Shown here one piece after another: positions 1-7,600 of a stretch of 14,796 nucleotides of DNA. Position 1 is the stretch's first letter, and each line of letters opens with the position of its first letter. The notes under the pieces are model-generated. The model saw only the letters and a list, made by a program, of their open reading frames with translations, was not told the DNA's origin and made no database searches. The DNA comes from Candidatus Omnitrophota bacterium (lineage in GTDB: Bacteria; Omnitrophota; Gorgyraeia; Pluralincolimonadales; Pluralincolimonadaceae), in the NCBI GenBank assembly GCA_028715315.1, contig JAQUSA010000012.1, positions 1 to 14,796 on the forward strand. Reading direction: 5' to 3'. A program made the position numbers and the translations under genes.

Positions 1-1
1 G

Positions 2-361
2 CAGTATGCGACACTGTCGGATGAGCAGGATAGCGGCGGAATCCCGTGCGCAAAAGGCACTAAGGCGGGCTTCTACCAGTCCGGGAAATTGCAGTTCGCG
101 ACGCTTGCAGGGGAACACCAGGTCATGGGTATCACGTGCACAAAAGGGACGGTCGCAGGTTTCTATGAGTCCGGAAAACTGCAGTATGCCACACTCAGCG
201 CCGACCGTGAGATAGGCGGCATACCCTGCGCGGGCGGAACAAAGGTCGACTTTTACGAATCGGGAAAACTGCAGTATGCCACCCTGGCAAAAGACCGCAG
301 GATCGGCAATGTCGAATGCCTTAAAGGGACGGTGGTCGGTATCCGCGAATCGGGCACGCTT
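2..361 (+). repeat. Four in-frame 90-bp tandem repeats
   Basis: Units lie at 2-91, 92-181, 182-271 and 272-361, all exactly 90 bp. They encode the four 30-residue repeats of the MORN-like protein. Nucleotide identity is highest at the junctions, where each unit ends in a GGGAAA- or GGAAAA-type stretch and the next begins CAGTATGC or CAGTTCGC. Units 3 and 4 share almost the same 25 bases across the boundary, which suggests recent duplication or gene conversion. Unit 4 has begun to diverge at its 3' end (GIRESGTL instead of GFYESGKL). Confidence 0.85.
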
Positions 362-442
362 AAATATATGATCTCAAAAGGTTCAAAGACGAGTTTCGAC
401 GAGAACGGTAATCCGAGAGACGCGGAAAAGACCTCAGACTGA
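2..442 (+). CDS. MORN-like tandem-repeat protein, 3' end only
   Basis: The frame is open from the window edge to a TGA at 440-442, so the N-terminus, and any signal peptide, lies upstream. The visible 146 residues hold four consecutive 30-residue repeats followed by a degenerate fifth start (KYMISKGSKTSFDENGNPRD) and a short polar tail. Each repeat runs roughly QYATLxxDxxIGGIPC, then xKGTxxGFYESGKL. The FYESGKL core with flanking Gly resembles the MORN-variant (MORN_2, YwqK-like) repeat, which forms stacked beta-hairpins; this is a resemblance in pattern, not a proven family assignment. Every repeat has one Cys at repeat position 16. Function is unknown; such repeats usually mediate binding or act as surface or envelope modules. 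The gene ends 37 bp before the promoter of the next operon on the same strand and is probably a separate transcription unit. An internal ATG at 89 is not the likely start because the repeat pattern continues upstream of it. Confidence 0.8.
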   Translation, partial: QYATLSDEQDSGGIPCAKGTKAGFYQSGKLQFATLAGEHQVMGITCTKGTVAGFYESGKLQYATLSADREIGGIPCAGGTKVDFYESGKLQYATLAKDRRIGNVECLKGTVVGIRESGTLKYMISKGSKTSFDENGNPRDAEKTSD

Positions 443-478
443 ACGACCCCGCTTATTAGCCCCATTTTTAAAAAATCC

Positions 479-507
479 TTGACGACCCTCCATACGAGTA
501 ATATAAT
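479..507 (+). promoter_or_regulatory. Near-consensus sigma70-type promoter of the HTH-TolC-synthase operon
   Basis: The -35 element TTGACG is at 479-484 and the -10 element TATAAT at 502-507, separated by exactly 17 bp. Transcription would start at about 513-516, giving a leader of roughly 25 nt before the ATG at 540. The surrounding 455-520 stretch is clearly more AT-rich than the genes. The -10 lies in a 12-bp perfect palindrome (501-512, ATATAATTATAT), which could be an operator or simply AT-rich sequence. Confidence 0.75.
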
Positions 508-539
508 TATATACGAAATACAAGGGAAGGAGAGCCGAT

Positions 540-734
540 ATGGAGACAGGCACGAAATACATAACGATGGATGAGGTCGCGGATTACTTAAGCCTCAGTG
601 AGGGAAGCGTTCGTAAGCTTATTAAAGAACAGGGGTTTCCTCATGTCAAGGTATTGAGGAAGTATCTGTTCAATAGGCAGGATATCGAAGAGTGGCTTAA
701 GCTGCATTCGCAGGGCATCAGGGCAAAGAAGTAG
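540..734 (+). CDS. Small helix-turn-helix DNA-binding protein (excisionase/MerR-like, HTH_17 type)
   Basis: A 64-residue protein. Residues 9-56 follow the pattern of the excisionase/HTH_17 family: YITMDEVADYLSLSEGSVRK is the helix-turn-helix with the typical xTxxEVAxxLxxSxxxVRxLI spacing. The wing follows (GFPHVKVLRKYLFNRQDIEEWL), in which an aromatic or basic residue precedes the F-x-x-x-D-I-x-x-W-L closing helix. Such domains bind DNA as transcription factors or as phage or integrative-element excisionases. No integrase, attachment site or phage gene is visible here, so a regulatory role is more likely. A good ribosome binding site, AAGGAG at 527-532, sits 7 nt before the ATG. It is the first gene after the promoter and only 26 bp separate it from the TolC-type gene, so it is probably cotranscribed and may autoregulate the operon (inference). 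Confidence 0.85.
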   Translation: METGTKYITMDEVADYLSLSEGSVRKLIKEQGFPHVKVLRKYLFNRQDIEEWLKLHSQGIRAKK

Positions 735-760
735 CATCTCCTAACTATTAATAAGGGGTT

Positions 761-3700
761 ATGCTAATTAAAGATCTCAAAAAATATTTAGTTTCCCTAT
801 CTATCGCCATGGCGATATCGCTGCTGTCCACCTCGTCCCCGGGCGGCGCGGAAGAATCCCCGCTTGACTCATCGCAGGGTCCCCATGAGTTGAATTTTGG
901 CAGCCTGTCGCTCGAAGCCGCTCTGAACAGGATGTATGAAGTAGATCCCGGAATACAGGTCTACAAACTGGCCTGCGATGCGGCAGAGCTTGAGATAAAA
1001 GCGAGGAAGCTCGATACTTTTTTGCCGAAAGTGAGCATCGCCACCAACATAGTAAAACCGGTCAACCTTTTCACGAAACTCAGGCAGTCGGATGAGATGT
1101 TCTTTGAGCAGCAGATCGTCATAGAGTTTGCCGTGACCACCAACAGCTTGAACAATATAATAAAAGACAGGAAGGGTTACGAGGCGAGCGTGCTCGAATT
1201 AAAACAGGCGGTCACCAAAAAGAGCCGTAAACTCATCAACGTCTATTTTACCGTAGCCAGGGCCCAGGAGAACTACAGGGCAAGCTGCGATAACGTCGAA
1301 ACGGTCGAGAAGATCCTGAAGTCGGTTGAAAGCAGCAATGAGTACACGGATGTCGAGAAGCTTGAGCTCAAAAATTATCTCGGCATAGTCGTCGAACAGA
1401 AATTGGGCGCGCTGAACACGCTCCTTAATACCAGGAGGGATCTCAGGGGCCTGATCGGGCTTGAGCACAGGGAGGATGTTGATATAACTGTGGAGGAGCT
1501 CCCGGATAACATAAACAATGACCCCGCCTTCTCGGAAAACCCGTTTATCAGGCCCGTCGATTATACGCTGGATATATACAAGAAGAGGGAGCAGGGGGCC
1601 GATTTGACCGCCCGCATCAGCACATCGCCTTTGTTAAGTCTTACGTCTTCTACGATACTGGGCATCGCCGAGGGAAGGTTCTCGAAATTCCAGAAGAAAC
1701 TGATAACCGATACCCAGGTGGAATTATTCATAAGCGACTTCGGATATTCCAGCGGGCTGGATGATGTCAGCAGGATCGGGTCACAGATAGCGAGGCTTGA
1801 GGTACTGAAGGCCGAGGAGGACCTCGAGTACGCGGACCGCATAACCAACGGTAAACTGGCCGAGCTGAGCGACCTGATAGATAACTACAGGGAATATATA
1901 TCGAAGACGGAGGATACTCTCAGGATGTTCAAGGAACGCCTGTCCCTGCCGGTCATCGAGATAATAAGGATGAACGATAACCTCTTTAAGTCCAGGTATG
2001 CCCTTCAACAGGCGCTCGTTGATTATACGGTCATGCTATCCAGCCTTAACGGCGTCGAGCTGAAACCCGAGAACACCAGCCCGCAATTCCAGGATATGAG
2101 CCTTGAGGACCTGCTTTCGAGGGGTGAAAGGAACGATATCCTTACCGCCAAGCAGGTGGCCGATAATAAGATAAGGATGGAGAAGGTAAGGGTAAGGGCG
2201 ATGAAGGCAGGCTACCTGCCGAAGGTCACCGGGGCGGCGTTGCTTGAGAATGCCAACATAGACGGTACTCCCTATCGGAATACGAAGGCCTATCTCGCGC
2301 TCGAAACCCGGTTCTTCAGCGGCAAGACCGGACAGGCCGTCAGGGCGGCGCAGGCAAGCCTGAAAGAGGTCGGATATGAGGGAGTTGCCCTGCAGAACGT
2401 TGTCGCGGATGAAATAATAAGGAACTACCTGTTCGTGCTGAGGAGCAGGAATGCCCTCAAAAGGCTGAATGAGATAAAGGAGATAAAGGGCGAGGTCATC
2501 CGGGACATGCTTAAGGATATGGAAGGCAAGAGCCCGAAATACAGCAATTCGGATATACTGCCGCTGGTCCTCCAGCAGATGGAGCTGGACAGGACCATGT
2601 CTGATGTTGAGTTCTCGCTGGCGTTTGTAGAATACAACCTTAAGAAATGGACCGGTATACCGCTCAATGAGACGATAAGCGTCAAGGAGCTGCCCATGTT
2701 CGGGACGGACGAGGGGCTTTCCGGGTTCATGATGCTCATCAAATCCAGGGTAGCGCCGTATTTTGACGGCAGGGCCCCGGTCAAGCAGGCCCTGAGCGCC
2801 GTCGAAAAGAACAGGGCGGGAGAGGCGCAGGCTGTAGCCTATGAGGGCGCGCTGTTCCGGGTAAAATATGAGACGAAGGGAACGGATATCGACGGCTGGA
2901 TCAACCCCGATAAGCAGTGGTTGCTCAGCGTTTCCGTGCCATGGGGTGACCGCGGGGAGAAATTGGCTGAGTCCGAGGCGTCGAGGACCCGCATCGAGTC
3001 CGAGATAGAATATATAAAGAGCATGGATGCCTATGAAAAGGAGAAATTGTCCGTAACGACGGCCTATAACGCGTCGAAAGCGCTCCTCGAGGACCTGCGC
3101 AACAGGAAAGATAATATGGAATTCCAGTACAAGATAACCGAGGAACTATTCAAGCTTGGCGGCAGGACAAAGAGGCAGATGGTAGATTCCAAACTGGATT
3201 ATATCGTCGCGCAGATGGGTTTTGAGGAATCGCTATTGGACAATTATTACTTCAGCTCGAAGGAGATGCTATTCGTCGAGAAAGACCTCGAACCCGCAGG
3301 CGGCGAGAAGATATTGCTGACCGGATTGCAGGAAGCGATAGACCTTGCCTTGCAGAACAGCCGCGAGGTCCGGAAATACGAGGAGATCCTTGAGCTGGAG
3401 AAGGAGACGCTCGATTATTACAAGACGGTGAGGCTGAAGGGCGAGGTCTCTGAGAAATACTACAGGGTAGACAACAGGGGTTGGCCTAAGCAGAAGGAGG
3501 TCAAGGGAACGAGCATAGTGGCGACCGCCGAGGTCGATCTCGTGAATAAATACATGGTCAAGAGGCAGCAGCGCAAGATCGAGCTTGCCGAAAAGGACCT
3601 TGAGCAGGCGAAGTTCGACCTGGTCATAAGGGTCGCGGATGCATACTCGAGCTACCTTGGCTCGCTCGCGGAGGCCTCGGAAGTCAATATGGAATACGAA

Positions 3701-4612
3701 AAACAGAAGACGGTCATGGCTGGCATGGAAGAGCTGTTCAAGGCCGGAGCGATAGCGCATGTGGACTTGCTTAAGCAGAGGGAGTTCGTCGAAAGCATGT
3801 TGCAGAAATATATAGATATCAACAGGTATACTGAGGGCTACAGGAATAACCTCGGCATAGTCGTCGGAGGGCTCGATCCGCGGTTCTCGATCGTGAACAC
3901 CGAGGTATACGACAAATCCGCCAAGCGCATCGCCCTTACCGAGGACTTTGAGATCAAGAAAAGGCTGTTGGATGAGCTCGTTTCCGCAAGGCAGGCCTTA
4001 ATAGGGCCGTTGAATGACGACCTGCTCAAGCGCGCGGAGCTCGATATAAGCATTGCAAGGCTTGACACCGAAGCCATATCCAAACAGATCAAGACGCTTG
4101 CGGTCAACCTGGAGTACAATTACCTTACGGATTATATGGGACTGTTGACGAAGGACGAAGCCACTTTCACGCGTTATGACAATATGGCGGAGTTTCTCTC
4201 GCTGAATTCCCTTACTAAGATATTTGACCCCGCCACCGGAACCAAGGCGAGGATAGCGGCTATACAGGAGAAGGCGGCCGTGTTGAGATCCGAATCCTAC
4301 ATGAAATCCGTTGTCCAGGACGCGTTGAGGAGGTTCACCGATTACCAGATCGCCGTGGCCGACTACGCGAACTTCGAGAAGAACGAGGCGGCGTTGGAGG
4401 GTGAAATGGCCGAGAAGATGAGGGTGGAAGAGGCGACCGGGGACACGGCCCTTATCAGGCAGAGGGAGCTGGAAGAGACCGTACTTAACAATAAGATAGG
4501 CAGGATACAGGCATTCTACCGCATGCTGAAATTTGGTAACGAACTGGACCGTTACCTGATAAGATATACGGCGAAGGGCCTTGAGTCATACGTAACGTTC
4601 GTCACTAAATGA
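761..4612 (+). CDS. Triplicated TolC-type outer-membrane channel protein (three protomer units in one chain)
   Basis: A 1283-residue protein; a TolC-family protomer is normally 420-480 residues. Residues 1-30 look like a signal peptide (KDLKK n-region, hydrophobic core, likely cleavage after GGA at residue 30). Three TolC-like units follow, each opening with the family's N-terminal helix pattern: LSLEAALNRM at 49, MSLEDLLSRG at 446 and LQEAIDLALQ at 856. Each unit has two halves of long charged helices interrupted by a beta-hairpin-like stretch. The six stretches begin near residues 87, 290, 485, 699, 894 and 1121, a period of about 200. TolC is a trimer whose 12-strand barrel takes four strands per protomer, so this chain has the parts of a complete trimer. 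The last hairpin region is the least clear. Role (inferred): outer-membrane and periplasmic exit duct for the product of the synthase encoded next. Its TGA overlaps that gene's ATG (ATGA), implying translational coupling. The start at 761 follows a purine-rich stretch (AAGGGG, 753-758) at unusually tight spacing, but it preserves the signal peptide. Confidence 0.85.
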   Translation: MLIKDLKKYLVSLSIAMAISLLSTSSPGGAEESPLDSSQGPHELNFGSLSLEAALNRMYEVDPGIQVYKLACDAAELEIKARKLDTFLPKVSIATNIVKPVNLFTKLRQSDEMFFEQQIVIEFAVTTNSLNNIIKDRKGYEASVLELKQAVTKKSRKLINVYFTVARAQENYRASCDNVETVEKILKSVESSNEYTDVEKLELKNYLGIVVEQKLGALNTLLNTRRDLRGLIGLEHREDVDITVEELPDNINNDPAFSENPFIRPVDYTLDIYKKREQGADLTARISTSPLLSLTSSTILGIAEGRFSKFQKKLITDTQVELFISDFGYSSGLDDVSRIGSQIARLEVLKAEEDLEYADRITNGKLAELSDLIDNYREYISKTEDTLRMFKERLSLPVIEIIRMNDNLFKSRYALQQALVDYTVMLSSLNGVELKPENTSPQFQDMSLEDLLSRGERNDILTAKQVADNKIRMEKVRVRAMKAGYLPKVTGAALLENANIDGTPYRNTKAYLALETRFFSGKTGQAVRAAQASLKEVGYEGVALQNVVADEIIRNYLFVLRSRNALKRLNEIKEIKGEVIRDMLKDMEGKSPKYSNSDILPLVLQQMELDRTMSDVEFSLAFVEYNLKKWTGIPLNETISVKELPMFGTDEGLSGFMMLIKSRVAPYFDGRAPVKQALSAVEKNRAGEAQAVAYEGALFRVKYETKGTDIDGWINPDKQWLLSVSVPWGDRGEKLAESEASRTRIESEIEYIKSMDAYEKEKLSVTTAYNASKALLEDLRNRKDNMEFQYKITEELFKLGGRTKRQMVDSKLDYIVAQMGFEESLLDNYYFSSKEMLFVEKDLEPAGGEKILLTGLQEAIDLALQNSREVRKYEEILELEKETLDYYKTVRLKGEVSEKYYRVDNRGWPKQKEVKGTSIVATAEVDLVNKYMVKRQQRKIELAEKDLEQAKFDLVIRVADAYSSYLGSLAEASEVNMEYEKQKTVMAGMEELFKAGAIAHVDLLKQREFVESMLQKYIDINRYTEGYRNNLGIVVGGLDPRFSIVNTEVYDKSAKRIALTEDFEIKKRLLDELVSARQALIGPLNDDLLKRAELDISIARLDTEAISKQIKTLAVNLEYNYLTDYMGLLTKDEATFTRYDNMAEFLSLNSLTKIFDPATGTKARIAAIQEKAAVLRSESYMKSVVQDALRRFTDYQIAVADYANFEKNEAALEGEMAEKMRVEEATGDTALIRQRELEETVLNNKIGRIQAFYRMLKFGNELDRYLIRYTAKGLESYVTFVTK

Positions 4613-7600
4613 GCGGGATCATGTTTAAGAGCGGCAAAAAAATAGCCATAATTTTGATAGCGGTCGCGGCCATGTTAATCATGGCGCGCTCGTGCCACCG
4701 CCGTCCTGCGGGAATACGGGATCCTGACGGCAAGCAGGCCCTTCACGCCGCCTCCGGTACGGCGCATGTTGCGAACCCGCTGGACCATTCCAAGCAGCAG
4801 AACTCCCCGTTGAATGCCGGTGAATTGGTATCCTTTATACTGGAATGGACCAATCCTGAGACGGGACTGGTCCCCACAATGATATCTAAGAGCGGGGCCA
4901 AGAACCAGTTTGCCGACATGTCGTTCGCATATGCGCAGGCGGTTGCCCACCAGAACCTTGTGATGGCGGGCCTGATCGACCGTTCATCGCAGGCCGCGGA
5001 GATACTCAGGACCAGGGGCGAGACGAGGGACATACCCAACGGTTTCAACGTCCGGACCGGCTTGAGTGAAGATCCGCTGATAACCGCAGGGCCCAACGCG
5101 TACTGGGGCATAAGTTTTATCAGGGAATACCAGCTGACCGGAGACGAAAAGTGGCTTACGGCAGCGAAGCGGCGCGCCGATTTCCTTATCGGGCTTCAGG
5201 CGGATGACGGGGGGGTAAGGAAGAGCCCCTTCCAGGGTAACGCGGAATATAGCGCGAAATCGACCGAGGAGAACCTTGATTGCTATGCGTTGTTCAGCGT
5301 GCTTTCCCGCATCACTAAGGAAACTAAGTATAAGGCAGCCGCATCCGGTATCCTGAAATGGCTTGCGGGAAGCGGAGTGTATGACCGGGAGGCCGGCTAT
5401 TTTACCGCAGGCATATCCGATGATAAAGTAAATACCCTGTATGCTACGGATGCGAACGCTCTGGCAATAATAATCCTGGGCCCGGAACTGCTTGACTCCG
5501 AAGGTGAGTTCAGGTTCGGCGGGGCCGGGACCGCCGGGAAGGTGCTGCAGGGCCTCGAAAGAGCAAAGGTGAAGGTCGATTATGTCCATCCGTCCGGCGC
5601 AGTCGTCAAGGGCCTCGAGGGATTCGATTTTACCGACAAATTCGGCAGGCCCGGCAGGAAACCCGTTTTAAGCCCTGAATTCACATCACAGGCGGTGTTG
5701 GCATATCTTGTAATGGCGAAATCCGCGAAGGAGAACGGGGATGCCGAATACTCGGCCAAATTGGTCGGGGAAGCCGGCCATTATCTCAATAACCTCGGCA
5801 GGATGGCGGCGAGGACCGGAAGATCGGCGTCTTTGCCCTATGGGTCGGAAAAGAGAATAAGGCGGTACCCGTTCGACAACTGGCTGACCCCGCAGGCGGA
5901 ATCCGACATATCGTCTACATGGGCGTCATTCCCGTTGGCCGGGTTCAATCCGTTCGCGCTGGAAGGTTTCGAGCTGCGCGATGCCCTCAAGGATGACGCA
6001 AAATGGATGCTTGAGCCCGGAGAAGCCATAAAGCCCGCCAAAGCGATCGTGATCCCCGAACCGCAGAAGATAATATCCGAAGCCGAGCTTATTGCCCAGC
6101 AGGAAGCGGCAAGGGAAGAGTCGCTGAGGAAGCCGATCGTATATTACAAGGTACTCTATGACCAGGTGCTCAAGGATGCGACTATCGCGAGGAAGAGGGT
6201 GATAGCCGTCCTTATGACGAGTTATAATTGCTGGTTCAACGGCGTGCTCGATACGCAGTCCCGGGATTATGATGTGATCGGCGTCGACGGGAATTACAGG
6301 ATAATATACAGGAAGCTGCAGGACCTTCCCGACGAGACGAGGAAAGCCGTGCAGTCGGAATATTCTTATATGGACGATTCAACGGGTATCAAATGGAGGA
6401 TGGCCCCGAAATATAACCTCGACCTCGACGGGCAGTATAAGCCGTATTACGCTTTCGAGATAGACGGGGATTACAATATCGTAAATCAGTTCTCGTCCGA
6501 GAATGATGTTCCGGAAGCCAACAGGGCTGACCTGAAAAACCCTAAAGCCCAGTTCCAGTCTTCTCTGGGCCTTCCTGAAGGCCACCTGATAGCGAGGTAT
6601 TTGACCGCGCTTGAGGTAGACGGCGAGATGAACATATCAAGCTATTACGATGCGATAGAGGACGTGCCCGGCCTTGTCTCTAAGGTCCCCATAAGCGAAG
6701 ATGAGTATAGGCGGTATTTGAAAGCGAAGGACTGGGAGAAGCAGGACATGGTCTCCGCCGGTATCGTCCCGGACGAAAAGGGGATGCTTGCTGCCCAGGA
6801 GAGGGGGATCTATTACGCGAGGGTCCTCGGGCTCGACGAGACCAAGAGGCTGCGCGTTGGCGGCGTCTCCGTGGCCAGCGGCCGCGAGGTGGTCATGGGC
6901 ACCAAGTTCAGCCTGACAAATTGGCGTGTCGGCGAGGCGGCTAAGACGAACGCGGTGAAATATGAGATCGGGCTCATCAAAGGCATGGTAATAAAGCCGC
7001 GCAAACAATTCACCAGAAGCGACCCTTCGACCACGCAGCCGCTATGGATATACCTCGGGGAAGATGTGCTCGCGTCCGAGACCAAGGAGTTTACGAGGAG
7101 GCTGCTCGACCTGCTCAAGCGCATCAAAACCGAGAAGGACGCGCAGACGCGCCTGGAGCTCATAGAACAGTACGACCGGCTGGCCGGAGAGCTTGCCTGG
7201 TACGATGATGACGGGCTCATACACGTCATCTATTACGGCGTTAAGGCGGCCGAAAACAGGCTCGGTAGTTTTGCCGAAGCCAAGGCAAGGGCCGAGTCGA
7301 GCCTTAAGACGTACGAATCGGTCCTGGGCCGCGACCAATTAGGAAGGGATCTCCGGGATTCGTACGGACGCGTCTGGCTCAAGGTCGTGAACCAGGCGAC
7401 CGGACGCATACTATACGTCGAGGTCTACGATATGTCGGGAAACCTCGAGACTATATATTCCGAGAACATTAAGATAGACCCGCTCACGAAAGCCGTTACA
7501 TCCGACGTAAGGACCGACCTCGAGTACGACAAGGAGACCCTGCAGGTCGTCGGGAGCCATACATACCGCACCGATGAGAACGGGGACTGGTTATCGGACA

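Noticed and set aside
6..215. A 69-codon frame starting at ATG 6.
   Set aside because: It overlaps the repeat-coding frame (2-442), which is open from the window edge and shows exact protein periodicity.
2..361. A CRISPR-like repeat array.
   Set aside because: The units are 90 bp, contiguous without unique spacers, and in frame within one open reading frame encoding a regular protein repeat.
540..734. Excisionase of a prophage or integrative element.
   Set aside because: No integrase, attachment repeats, phage genes or tRNA are visible. The gene sits directly in the TolC-synthase operon, so a regulatory role is preferred.
4675..4698. A lipobox-like Cys (MARSC, residues 25-29) at the end of the synthase anchor.
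   Set aside because: Arg at -2 and Ala at -3 do not fit the usual L-(A/S)-(G/A)-C pattern; a membrane anchor or signal-anchor is more plausible.
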